A DNA stretch of 64,000 nt, from positions 18,538,001 through 18,602,000 of the forward strand of contig JBITNC010000002.1 in assembly GCA_050084985.1 (NCBI GenBank). Reading direction: 5' to 3'. The DNA is from Nageia nagi. Its lineage: Eukaryota; Pinophyta. Positions 48,196-60,600 of the stretch are shown here, in pieces. The translations under genes and the position numbers were made by a program. Every line of letters starts with the position of its first letter. Positions within the stretch are counted from its first letter, which is position 1. The notes beneath the pieces were generated by a model, which saw only the letters and a list, made by a program, of their open reading frames with translations, had not been told where the DNA came from and searched no databases.

Positions 48196-49420
48196 AAACT
48201 AAATGTAGAATGGATGAAGATGGAGGATATTAATGGGATCCATCTCCTCATGACCCTATAGATCTACCAAATGATGAGCACCCATGCCAAATTTCTTCTT
48301 GACAATATAAGGCCTAAAGCAATTAGGTGCAAGCTTATCTCTGAGTGGCCTCTCAAGATGTGATTGCTACTAATTCTCTTTAAGGACTAAGTCACCAATT
48401 TTAAATTCTCTAGGTCAAACCTTTTTGTTGTACACACACTTCAACCATTCTTGATAAACCTTGTGATGTTGGATGGCATTGACCCATCATTCATAAAGAT
48501 GGGTTAACTAGTCTAATCAGGCTTGCCTAGCCTCCTCATCAGGAATGAGACCCTGTAACTAAACTCTAAGGGACATAATATCTAACTCAAGGGGCATGAC
48601 TACTTTGGTACCATAGACTAAGGAAAATGGAGTTGCCCCCATTTTCATCCTAATGCTTATGCAATAGGCCCATAAGGTATATGGGAGACATTCATGCCAA
48701 TTACTATGATTATTATTGACCATATATTTCAAGATTATGATAATGGTTTTATTGGATGCTTCTGCCTGGCCATTACCCTGGGGGTAGTACAAAATGGAGA
48801 AGGAATGTTGAATATTATACCCATTGCATAATGCCCTAACATGTTTATTCTTAAAGGGTGTACCATTGTTTTGATACGATCTTATGTGGTATGCCAAAAC
48901 GATAAATAATATGAGTGTCTATAAAATTGGCAATCTTAGTAATAGTAGTAGATATTAGGGCCTCCACCTCAATCCACTTAGTGAAGTAATCAATTACAAT
49001 GATGATAAACTTATGTCCATTTGAATATGGGGGTACAAAATATCCTATAATATCAAAATCCCATTGAGTTAAAGGCCATAGAGATTAAATAGGGTTGAAT
49101 GCTTGAGCAGGAAGATGCTATAAGTGAGAATGTTGCTAACACTTAACACACTTTTGGATGTATTTTTGATAATGTTTTTCTATGGTTGGTCAATAATATC
49201 CCATTTGGAGGATACATTTGGTAATGGTCATTCCATTGAAGTGCCCACCACAAATACCATCATGACAAGTTTGTATTGATATTTGTTGATCACAAAGCTC
49301 TAGGTACCGAAGGAGGACACCATCATAGGATTACTTATAGACTACATCCCTTAGTATAGCATACCATGAGGCTTTTTTATTAAATATTCTTTTCTCATTG
49401 GCTGAAAAATTAGGTGGTGT
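48196..49420 (-). pseudogene. Tat integrase
   Basis: The HHCC zinc finger is near 49255-49120 (HFNGMTITKC...KYIQKCVKC). The core includes the open stretch 48897-48559 (YYPQGNGQAEASNKTIIIIL, then HECLPYTLWAY and GATPFSLVYG), with the catalytic Glu region at QAEASN. The C-terminal tail near 48420-48250 contains FKIGDLVLKENQ and RPYIVKKKFGMGAHHL and ends HLHPFYI. Stops and frameshifts separate the blocks. It would have inserted the element cDNA. Confidence 0.9.
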
Positions 49421-50290
49421 GTCACTCCACTTAAGCTATTCATGTAGCTACTTATACCATAAGTCATGATGCTCAATAGTAATCTCATTAATAGAAGCTG
49501 ATGGTAATCCGTAAGGTAAAGGTGACTTGAGTGTAGACTCCTTCAAAGAGGCCATGGTATCAACAAACTGATTAGATGACCTTGGAGTAGCCTCAATCTT
49601 ATACACTTTAAACAACTTCAATAAGCTCAATGCCATATCTCTATAAGTCTTTAGGAGCTCATTATGACATTGGTAAATACCCAATACCTGATTAACAATT
49701 AATTGAGAGTATCCATAGATAAGTAACCACTCAAACTTTAACTTAAAGTAGGTCTAGGACCCAAGAGAAGTCTATCTTGAAAGAATATGAAATAGGGACA
49801 CCCTAGGGAGTGAATAAAATAACTCTCACCCACCCCCTTGTTCACACCTAGACCCATCAAAATACATAGTCATATCATAGTCCTATTGAGTGTCAACTAA
49901 TTCCTCAATCTTGTTTACTTTAAAAATATCCTTATTAGGGATGGTGATCTCAAGAGGAGTAGTCATTTGAATGGGAACCTTTGCTAACTGATCGGCTATG
50001 ACTTGACCCTTAATGGATTTATGGTTGATGAAGATAAGGTCAAAATCAGATAAGAACAAGATCCATTTGATAGTACATGTACTATGATATGCCTTGCTCA
50101 TCATATGCTTAAATGGATCAGCCTTAGAAATGATATAAGTGGTATGGTTTAGCATGTAATGTCTCAAATTCTTGGCCACAAAGATAAGAGCAAGACACAC
50201 TCTCTCAATATAGATAGTGAAGATCATAGTCAACTAGTGTACGATTGAGGTAATAAATAGCTTATTCCTTGGCCTTATCATTTTTTTATG
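49421..50290 (-). pseudogene. Tat RNase H and additional RNase H
   Basis: The RT-linked RNase H is open at 50233-49883 (YIERVCLALIFVAKNLRHYM, then SDFDLIFINHKSIKGQVIAD). The second, cellular-type RNase H follows at 49684-49448 (LLKLFKVYKIEATPRSSNQF, then VDTMASL). Two RNase H domains in series separate the Tat group from chromoviruses. Confidence 0.85.
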
Positions 50291-51330
50291 CAAGCATGAC
50301 TCCTAGAGTGAAGTAAGTGGTAGAAAGATACAAGTGAAATGGCATATTATCTTTGGGTGGAGTAAGCATTAGAGGGTTGAGAAAATACTATTTTATGTCA
50401 TCAAAAGCCTTTTCACAACCCTTACTCCTTCAAAAGGAGTGCATTAAATGGGTGACAATTTTTTGATAGCTGAGCTATGAACTACCTGATAGCTTGAATC
50501 TTACGTTGCAGACTCCTTAAAGTTTTGAGATCATGTGGTGGAGGCATACTGGTAATGGTTGAGACTTTCTTAGGATCAACCTTGATGACTTGCTTAGAAG
50601 TAATAAAGCCTAGAAGCTTGATTGATGTAACACTAAATACACACTTCCTATGATTTAATCTAACATTATGGCCAAAAAATCATCTACATAATCTTCCATG
50701 ATGTCATGCATCATTTGATGGAAGACATAGGTTATAGCTCACTAGTAGGTGGCACCAACATTCTTGATTCCAAAGGGCATGACCTTATAGCAATAAGTAC
50801 CCCAAGGTGTAGTGAAAGAAGTCTTGTGTTGGTCATTTGGGGTGACAAAAATATTATTATAACCCAAGAGGTCATCCATAAGGGATAACATCTCATACCA
50901 TTTCATGTTGTCAACCAAGGTGTCAATGTTCGACAGGGGAAAGTCATCCTTAGGGAAAGTGACATTGAGATCTCTAAAATTCATATACAATCTAAGGCAA
51001 CCTTCAAGCTTTCTAATAGGGACCATATTTGACATCCACTAAGGATAATCTATAACATGAATAAACTTGGTATCTAGCAACTTCTAAATCTCTACTTTGA
51101 TCTGGATAAACTTGGTAGGATCAATTCTCCTAGGATTTTACTTGATAGGTTTGGCATCTAGTCGAGTAACAATATTATGGATGATAACATTAGGATTCAT
51201 ACCCATCATATTAGTGTAACCATAAGCCAAAACCTTGACATATTCAATAATTCAATACCTTTAGCCCTTTTTGACTCATCTAATACATCCCCAAGTAGAT
51301 TATCTTAGGGTTCTCAAGATCATCACTAAT
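50291..51330 (-). pseudogene. Tat reverse transcriptase
   Basis: It begins near 51300 (KIIYLGMYLDES), and the open core is 51035-50742: MVPIRKLEGCLRLYMNFRDL, FPKDDFPLSNIDTLVDNM, TSFTTPWGTYCYKVMPFGIK. The active site IMEDYVDDFLA at about 50701-50669 keeps both catalytic aspartates. Several stops lie outside the core. Confidence 0.92.
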
Positions 51331-53010
51331 ATTGACCTCAATTGCTTTGCTAATGTGCATGTGGGACCCATCCTCTAACTTCTTAAAAATGGGAAGATAT
51401 GCATAATCATCCTCATCCAGACTATTGATAAAGGAAGCCAAGTTAGATGAGTTAGCTTCATCAAAGCAATTAGAAGAAAAAGAGGCATCAAGAAAACTAA
51501 AAGACAAACTAGTCAAAGGTCAAGAGAGATCCACAAAAAAAGAACTAACATATGTATGTGAGGAACAATCCAAAAGAGGGACCATAGGCAAAAGAACATC
51601 AAAAAAAATCATAGAAACATCAATGGAAGGGATATATATAGACTCACAAAAGAAATTACCTAGGATGGAATACTCTAAAACGTGAGGACTAGATGGACCA
51701 AAACACAGCAAGAGGTCACATTTATCATTATGCTCCACCTCCCCTACTGGAAGATTAATATCAACAAAATGCTCTTCCAAAGGTTTTAGTTTAGGGTCAT
51801 GAAACCTTAGATTGTACTTATCTTAGTAAGGTTAAAATAGAATGAAAAAAGCATGAATCATTCCCTACTCAAATTTTTCTAAGCCATACCCTTGCCATTT
51901 TCATCTAGCAAAGGGTTTATAGACTAGGTTAGGAAATGAAAGATATTCGATCTTGGCACAAAAGTTTTCCTGGAGATAAGGATCAAGGGAAATGTCCTTG
52001 GGTGCATCCACACCTATGTATACAAAGAAAGATAGGTTTAGGTATAAGCCTAGAGGACTAAGAGAGCTGGGATATGATGAGGATTCCAAGGGTCTCCCTA
52101 ATTCATTTATAGAAGGAATATTAAAAAGCACATCATTAATACGATATTCCCCCTTTCCAAGATATTCATACTTGATGACCTTGGAAGATGGTGAAAGGAA
52201 CAAGCTAATAGGATGTTGGTCAAGAGGATTAGGACCAAAGTGAGAGGAAGAGGGCTCATCTTCCTATGAAGAATTAGAAACCAAATAAGATGATGACACA
52301 TGGAATTGTTTGAGTAGCAAAACATGATGATATTATGGCTGATCACTCCTAGGGATGGGTATGAACTTGATCTATCGATTAGAGGAAGGTAGCATAGACT
52401 TCTTAGGTGACTTACCCTCTTAAAGTACAAAGGGATCAATGTTGATGGAGATGAAGATGATGGTTGTGAAGAGGATGCAACCAAAAAAAAGAGAAAGACT
52501 AATATGAAGGTTCTTGCAGATGAAATGACATATGAATAGGATGATCGTTCACAAGAATGGAGATAGGAAAAATATGTCCAAATGGCATCTGAGGAGACTC
52601 GAGGGAAAAGTTGAATTGCAGTGACTGAAAGGATTTGAGTTGTCTATTATATAATGGACCATTCCATTATGTAAATATTTTAGACACCTATGCAAAGTCA
52701 ATGAAATTGCCTCCATATCTTTGATCCATGGTCAACCTAAAAGTAAATTGTACTGCATTTCATCCTTAACCACATGGCATTTCATTATAATTTCTATAAC
52801 ACCAACCTTTATTGGAAGTATAATTGTGCCCATTATTGTTACTAAAGTGTTGTTAAAGGCCCTAATAGTAAGAGTAGGTGCATTTAAGAACTTAATAGGG
52901 ACCTTTAATATCTCAAGTGCTATAAATGATATAACATTGATGGCTGATCCATATTCTATTAGCACTCATTTTGATGGATGAGAATCCACATAGGAAATAA
53001 TATAAAACGT
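51331..53010 (-). pseudogene. Tat protease and spacer
   Basis: The retropepsin block is open at 52965-52732. MLIEYGSAINVISFIALEIL carries the active site, where D-S/D-G is degraded to E-Y-G. It continues ILPIKVGVIEIIMKCHV and YNLLLGWPWIKDMEA. The spacer to the RT (about 52700-51330) is Ser-rich and acidic with no clear domain. Confidence 0.8.
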
Positions 53011-56000
53011 AGGATGCTTTGGATTATTAGGATCAAAATGTTGGATCTAATCTTGGAAGAAAGTGATGCCAGGTCTAGTGGTGCTCTAAACAACCCCTAT
53101 AAAATCTCCAAAATAATTAGGGTTATTAGCATCTAATTCAATAGCTCTTAGGATGTTATTCAAGATGTTCATATTTTTGGTTGATTGCTACTATAGATCC
53201 CATAAGGAAATATTTATTTTTATGGTCCAAAGTTGCTATTCTAATTGCATCTAAATGGTCATAGTTGCTTTAGGGGGCTATGTTTGAATCTATACTTGAG
53301 ATTGAGATAATGGTTGTTGAATTCCTGCATCCTGGGGTGAGGAGGAGGTGTTCTATCATTACCATGACCCATCTTGGTAGTGACCTCTATCATGTTGCTA
53401 TCATGCATTGCTACAATCTGATATGTTAGAGGTGGATCCATGACACCCATAAAGTCAAAATATTAGGTTATATCTATGCCTCCAAAAAAAGTAAAATGTG
53501 ACTCAGTATCAGTAAAGCCCATAAACTCATTATTATATCTTAGATTATAGTTATGTACTATTTGTTGTGTCACCTTTGATGAAATATGATTAACATTAGC
53601 ATTGTATCTCGATAATGGATCCTAGAATACACCCAAATTTTGATTGGGTTAAGCCATAATGTTGCCTATCGATACCTACCCACTATCAATCAATCTTTGG
53701 ATGGTATTCCTCAATTGATTGCACTTATTCATATCATGTCCTTTTTTTTGTGGTAAGTGAAATACTCATTATCCTTGTACCATGTGGGCTTCTCTAAATT
53801 AGGATCTTCTAGCTTGACTTTAGGGAGAGTGACTAATTTAGCATTCAAGAGCTTTTTCAAGACATCCTCAACACGTTTGGTCAAAGGTGTCCAAACTTTA
53901 TATGGCCCTTGCTATCTAGTTTGCTTAGGCCTATAAGGATCTTGTTGATTAATTTACTCACTGTTAGGCCTAGGTATTTTTGGATTCAATGACTGTGATG
54001 GTGCATTGGCCCTTGGTGGCCCTACTAGAGCCAACTAAATAACTGACTGTGTTTGTGAGACCTCATAAGATACCTAATTACTCTGCAATTTTAGATAAGA
54101 AGTTCTAGGATTATTGATATTATTTTGGTACTTTTGATTATTGTTCTCTTTCTTTCTTAGCTTAATTTCCCCATCTTGATTTTTTTCCTCCTCTATTAAC
54201 ATAGCTTAAGATAGTGCCTCTTGAAAGGTGCAATGTTATTGTATCCTAAAAATAGAAGAGATGGGCTTGTTATAACTTTAAGAGAATAATTTGACTAATT
54301 CTTCTTATGGAAAAGTTTAGGGCATATCTATAAAAATGGCCCTCCATCTACATACATAATCTAATATAGACTTGTCCTCAAACTATGAGAGTTTTTCCAA
54401 GTCCATGATTGAAGCTCTCTTACTATGCTAATGACAAACAATTTATTAGCCAATTACTTAAAGGAGTAGATACTATATTGCAGGAGATTATTGTACCAAT
54501 CTAGATCTTGACTTGCTAATGTCATAGGGAAGGTCCTCAACATAAGCACGTCATCATTACTAATAATGTAACATGAATACTTGAACTAATGAAGGTGCTC
54601 CTTAAGGTCTTCATTACCCTTGAATTTTTTAATCTTGGGTACCTCAAACTTGTATGGAAATGCCTTAGTTGGCACTTTAGGATGAATTGACTTATTACAA
54701 ATTGATGTGTAAGATAACTTTGCCTTTCCATGTTCATTAACATGAAGCTCCATATCCTCCAACCTCTTTGAACTTTGATCATTCATTGCAAGAAGTTGAG
54801 GATTAGTAATGGCCTGAGATTATGGTACTATGCTAATAGGTTGATCCTCACACTAATCATATGGGTCATATTGATAATCATAATGTGCATCATGATCTTA
54901 TCGATATGATGATCCATATCTAGGCTACATATCAAAGGTCACCTTGGGTCTAAGGTTTAAAGGATTTTGACCTAAAAACCCTTCTAGTTGATGGATACTA
55001 CAATTCATGATGACCAAAAAATTGAGTGGGCCTATGCGAAGAGCCTAGGGTAATATTGGATGATTCATCATACCCAAGATTAGAAGGGGGTATGGGGGAT
55101 ATAGGATGTTCATATGTATGATGAGGATCTATAACCTAATATGTGTATGTTTTTTGGGGTAGCATCACTACATGAGAAGAGGATGATTAATGTGGCTATA
55201 GTGGTAGATTGATCGAGCATGAAGAATGCCCATGCCCTAGTTGAACTCTAGGCTGGATAATAGGCTAAGAATGAGAAACAAGAACATGAGGTATATAGGG
55301 ATGAATGGGTTAAAAATTGACCTAGTAAACTAAATTAGGATTGTACATGGGATGAGATACAAACTGAGGATCAAATTGGTTTGTAAGGTGGGTATCATCA
55401 TAGTAATATCTAACCTAGTTGCTAAGAGGAGATGGAGCGACCTTATGATACTTAAGGATACAAGGTTTAGGATTAAGGGGAAGCAAAGGTGGAGACCTAG
55501 GAGGTGGACATGAAGGACCCTAAGAAGATCTAGTGATAATCATTCTATGGTGAAAAAGGGGTTGATCATGCAATGCTCCAACATAGGGGGTGACACAAGA
55601 TGTAACAAAGGCTCTATATAATATGAAGTAACTGAAGGCTTATTAATAGTGTATCACATGGTAGGGTGGAGAGGAAGTGACCTAGCATCAAGAGACATGG
55701 ATACATCCTCTATGTGTCCTTATGATGTATCTCCATCATATGGGTGCACTCCAAGGTGAAAAGTATCATCGTCAAGCTGAGGTGATGACTCTCTATCAAC
55801 AGGATCTAAAAGGTAACCCTATGTCTCCTAGAAGTCTCTATATAATCCTTGAATCATGGGGTCTCTCAAAAACATCTCACATGGGGATATGTAAGAGTTG
55901 GTAGGATGAAGAGGTAGATGAAATGAACTAGGATCAAAATCATACTATTGGATAGGGTGAGGATCATACTCAGGGGGATCTAACCAATGGCATGCAAAAG

Positions 56001-56100
56001 GTCTCTTTAGAGAAAGGTGGTCCTCTATCCTAGATAGGCTAGCCCTATGGGGCATCACATGATTTCACCCCTCCTATTGAGGGGTAGACTCTAAAACATG
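53011..56100 (-). pseudogene. Tat gag
   Basis: The gag core is clear at 54786-54250: KAFPYKFEVPKIKKFKGNED, LRTFPMTLASQDLDWYNNLL and SIYSFK. This is the retrotransposon gag pattern FxxPxxxxYxGxxDPxxHL...FPxxLxGxAxxWY. The part above 54800 codes for Pro/Ser/His/Tyr-rich low-complexity sequence, and its true start cannot be set. Numerous stops. Confidence 0.8.
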
Positions 56101-57812
56101 AAACCTCTCTAGGATCTAGCTAAATGAAAGTCACAATGTAGCCTGTATATGAAGAGGATGTGATTAATTGAATTGAGTAGCTCATTCCTCTTCCTCTCTA
56201 GCTCGATGCTAAGATATAGTCTCAACCATGTGAACAGATAAGGGATTTTCATCCTTGGAGGGTGCATAAGATATGCTGACTAAGGATGTGAACTCAAAGG
56301 AATGATAAGGATAGTGTAGGATGTATCAAACAAGAGTTCTAACCAAATCCAAAAGCATAAAATGAAATAGTGTGTGAAGCAATCAATCACTCAACAAGAA
56401 GCCTAGAATTTTGTTAAGAACATTATTTATTATGTATGCAATTAACACCAAAGAGCCTAAATGATCACTTTAAAAATAATATGAAATGAGAAGAAGCAAT
56501 AGTGAGAGATAGCAATGATGCTTATCTTGTTTAATTGTTTATTATTCAATTTGAAATTATCTTTTTAGTTAGCCAATTTTACTACAAGTGTTAATTTTGA
56601 CTCTTATTAATTTTCCTAAGGATTTGTCTAGTTAGGCATTTTTAGGTAAGACTTAATCTCTAAGGATATAGAACATTTTGCAAGGTATCATAGGTACATC
56701 TATGACTACTCACCAATAGAGTGAGGCTCCAAATCTTGGTGATGAAATCCAAGTATGGGTTAGGCCGTGGGCATTAATTCCATGTACCCTAGTCACTCCC
56801 TAGGTATGTGATGGAATTTTAATGCAAGAAAGAAAATATGAAATGAAATGCTATATGAAAATGCAATGCAATTACACCTCATAATGCTTAGTTTTCAAAA
56901 CAAAGTCCAAATCACTCCCAACCCAAGGATGCTAAAGCAATAAAGTGTTCTTTTTATTTTTGAAATAAAAGATAATGTCAAAGATAACAATGTATTTTAA
57001 TGCAAACAACAATCAATAAATCAATATCCAAATTAAAATAAATCCCTTTTCAAGATGTCTATTTTAAGCACCTAAGTGAATTTTCAATGAGTGATGCACC
57101 AATCCCCCCAAAATGCAATGCAATTTCACTATAAGAAAGGGGAAATCCTAGATGAAATAGCAACCAAACTGTATAGACCAAGTGCAAAAAGTAATCTAAG
57201 AACTCAATCAGCCTTAGAAAATTCCATCTTGCTCCAATCTTTGTAATTGATCAAGGTTACAACTCTCTACCTTAGGATCTTCCACTACAAGGATGACCAA
57301 TTCCAATTGTTTGGGCAATCAGCAGTCATTCGAATGACCATAGGTGCACTTAGAGTCAAAATTAAAACTTGAAATAAATGCAAAAAATCCCTAATACAAG
57401 GGTAATACATGCATATTATGATAAAAAAGTACAATTAAAATCTAGCAATGGAATACTATCCCTAAGAACAAAAAATGCTAAAATAGTACCATAACTAATA
57501 TTGCAATCAAAATTGCCCTTCTATGTGGTGACTATAAAAATAATCTAGATGACCTTAGGGTTTTCCTAATGGGGGAAAATTTATAGTTAGAATCAAATGG
57601 AAGGAGGATGATTTATTCTATGTTTGCAAGGAGCCTTCAAGGTTTTCAAATTCTGATCTACTTGCTCCTAGTAAGTTTCTCTACAAGTTATAGTCAAAAA
57701 TTAGTTCTAGAGAAACTCTAAATTGCAAGAAGTATCCAAAATTTTAAACCACCAAAATAAGGTAAAAGGCTTAGGGAATCCTCTTTTGTCTTGGGGTTTA
57801 GGACCAATAGGT
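56101..57812 (-). other. Tat leader
   Basis: About 1.7 kb of A-rich DNA lies between the primer site and gag, with no recognised coding sequence. Confidence 0.55.
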
Positions 57813-57832
57813 TCCCACCTTGAATGCCATTT
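57813..57832 (-). other. probable primer binding site of the Tat element
   Basis: On the minus strand, next to the 5' LTR, it reads AATGGCATTCAAGGTGGGAA. It resembles the TGGCGCC...GGGAACC primer sites of Tat-type elements but is degraded, so the tRNA cannot be named. Confidence 0.4.
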
Positions 57833-59034
57833 GTGAATGCCTCAAATCCTCAACACATCAGACACTCAAACCACTCATGAGTATTCCAAGATTCAAGATA
57901 TTCAATTCTAAATTTTCATATGTTATGTTGTGATAACAAATTGTAAAAGCAAGGTTTAAGAATTATCCTTGGTCTCCAATGATACTAGTGTGTATTCAAA
58001 TCTAAAAAAGAAATAATAAGGATCAAAGGGGACCTCAAATCACAAGTCCTTTGGACCTTGTGATTGTCCAAAATGAGGTTGAACCCCAACTCTACAAGGT
58101 TGTATATCCCCTTAGTCCATAATCAAATGGATGCTCATAAATATGTCAATGCCTAGGATGAAAATGTATGCTATATTAATTAAATATTGATACTAAATGC
58201 TTGAACAATGACAATTGATAAATGAATATGGTAGATCTATGATAATTTGACAATTAACATTCAATATTTGACAAATACAAATAGTATGTGCAAAGATTTA
58301 ACTAAATGACAATGTAGATTACAAATCAAAAATTAAAAATAGTAAATCTAAACTAAGAATGCAAGTAAGTTAATAAAGATGTGATAACCCTAGGGCTTGG
58401 AACCTAAAGCTAAAACCCTAGCCTAAACTCTAGGATGTAATTAGACTAATAAATGCCTATATGTCACTCAAATGCAAGTGTAAAGTTAAATAAAAGAATA
58501 CAAGCTTTGTTCAACAATGGATGGATCTTCAAATATGTAAATAATAATGAAATAACACATTAATATCTTAAACAAACCCCAAATGGTCAAAGAGAACCTC
58601 AATCCATTTATTATGGAGAAGTGTGATCAAGGATTAAAGAGGAATGTTCTTGATTTGATGTATCCTTCACAATGATCTCACAAATCTCTGGTACAAGTGT
58701 TGGAAAGTGCAGAGGTCACAAAGTCTATATGTATCAGAGTGCAAAAATCAAAGAAGAAGCATGGAATGTGTGCAAATTGACTTTTATAATACTCAATCAA
58801 AATCATCCTAATAACTATGATGTATGTAGGGTTTTCCAAGTGAATGATAAGTCATCTAGGTGATTGGAACCAAAGGTGTTAGCAAAATAAAAAGGCCAAT
58901 ACTGAGTCAATCAATTTGATCAATGGACCTACAAAACACACATTAGTCCAATATGATAATGTAACACATGATATATACCAAAATGTCTATGTAACCTTAT
59001 GAACAAAGTAAGATGCATTTTTAGGATGTTTACA
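57833..59034 (-). repeat. Tat 5' LTR
   Basis: A partner of 41633-42832. It starts TGAATGCCTC and ends GTTTACA. The telobox-like AAACCCTAG motif near 58413 is kept. After the end the sequence does not continue as internal or target DNA matching the left side. Confidence 0.88.
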
Positions 59035-60000
59035 CAATCTGCTTAGGTCAATGCACTTCATACATCTATCCAAAGGAAAAAACTTATATTGAAGTTTCAT
59101 CTGGAAAAGTTTTTGTGTTTTCCTTATCATGTTCATTTTATCACATTTATATATTTATCTAAGTTGGTAAAAATCATCCATACCCAAGATGACTTAGTAA
59201 CCCTAGTCATGTAACTATGGGATAATCTAGTAGGTCATTCAAATGATTGGTCTAATCGTCCATGACCTGTATGACCCCTAAATCAGCTCATATACAATAT
59301 GGATGATTTCTAGTATGTTTAATAAAAAACTAAAACCTATATGTGCATTTAAAAAAAAATTAAACACTACATATAGAAATGTGCAATAACAACAAAATAA
59401 TGAATATGCAAATTACAATCTCAAACTTCTATTCATTTTAACATAGTTTTACCATTATTAACTATTGTTATATCTATCATGTTTATTTTAACCATTAGTA
59501 GGTCTACGGTTTTATCTCACAATGTAGGTTTAACTGTTGGATTTGCATAGCCATGTTAACTCTTAGTGTTTGGCATTCACTATTGTTATCTTTTATCTAT
59601 GTGTTAGATAATCCTACAGGCTGTGTGTTGTGTTAACTTGTTATTTCCTAACTAGCCCATCTAGTTTCTTTAATGATCTTTGTTAATAGTATAACCTATA
59701 AATTACAACTACGTTCTTTATTTTTCTACTATGCAAATTACTATTACTACATCATACATAGCTGAGTGGGGTATTTTAGGGACCTACTTCTATGCTAGTA
59801 GCTCATCACCTAGCACTCCTCCCCTCAGGCCTGATACTGTCACTACCATATGTGTGTCCTATTGACCAATATCTAGCTACCACTCATATTTGAGAATCAC
59901 ACTTTCATCATAGGCATATCCCAACAATTTGTGATTTGAATCTCCCCATTAACATTTATATTCCTATTAATGGACCCAAAAAGCACACAGAACCCCATCT
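59035..60000. other. spacer between the Tat element and the second chromovirus
   Basis: No gene was identified. ATCATCC/GATGACT-rich text near 59170-59280 resembles Tat internal DNA (44460-44600), so part of it may be more Tat debris. The 5' LTR and first part of the following chromovirus are missing here. Confidence 0.5.
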
Positions 60001-60600
60001 TGGGGGGACTTTACCAAATGCTTCCTTATCAGATTCAACCTAGGTGACTTTGAAGATTTCACTAGTGCACTCACCAAATTGTGTTAAACAAACATAGTCA
60101 AAGAATATCAAACATAATTTGATAAATTGGCCAATTGCATGGAAGGACTTAATGATGCATTTTATCATAGTTGTTTCTTTAATGGATTGAAGGTGGATAT
60201 TCAAGAAGAAGTTAAAATATTGAAACCAAAGACCATGATGGTAGTAGTAGGACTTGCCAAGTTGGTAGAAGATAAAGCCAATGCACAATGCCAACATACA
60301 AAGCACCCTGCTTGGAAATCATAATCCTCTCAAGGAGGCTTGAATTTGATACATTCCTTGTTGATTAAGAGATTAACATTTTTTGAGATGGAGGAATGGA
60401 ATAAGAAAGGACTTTGCTATAATTGTGATGAGAAATTTGCATCAATTCATTATTGTACTAACCATAAATGATATGTGTTGAATGTGCAAGCACCTAAGGA
60501 ACCCACCAATGATGATTTTGAGGATACAGTGGCAAAGGTTGAAGATGAGAAAGAACAACTTGATGAAATTGTTCCTAAAATTTCTTGCAATGCACTCTAA
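60001..60600 (+). pseudogene. second chromovirus gag, 5'-truncated
   Basis: The core starts abruptly in the second half of the gag domain (LGDFEDFTSALTKLC, ANCMEGLNDAFYHSCFFNGL). It continues LKPKTMMVVVGLAKLVEDKA and a zinc-knuckle relic, KKGLCYNCDEKFASIHYC near 60405-60455, which keeps its cysteines. It is clearly homologous to gag at 15840-16899, block by block. The first gag half, leader and 5' LTR are absent from the window. Confidence 0.88.

Larger units (their letters stand above)
41633..59034 (-). mobile_element. Tat-lineage Ty3/gypsy element of about 17.4 kb
   Basis: It is bounded by two LTRs of about 1.2 kb, with gag, protease, RT, RNase H, an additional RNase H and integrase on the minus strand. 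Long non-pol DNA (about 5.3 kb) lies between integrase and the 3' LTR and includes a plus-strand coding relic. The extra RNase H, the size and the antisense unit point to the Tat group. No target duplication was found at its outer ends, and the left end abuts a second copy's internal DNA. Gag and pol are full of stops. Confidence 0.88.

Noticed and set aside
51425-51685. Plus-strand Lys/Glu-rich open frame in the Tat protease-RT spacer
   Set aside because: It is the reverse complement of the Ser/Phe-rich minus-strand pol spacer, which has continuity with recognised pol blocks on both sides.
59040-59110. Minus-strand RCMKC-like sequence right of the Tat element, considered as the missing MYB exon 2 start
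   Set aside because: Only about half of the bases match the [13 protein letters not shown] region, the following residues do not fit, and no suitable exon structure is present.
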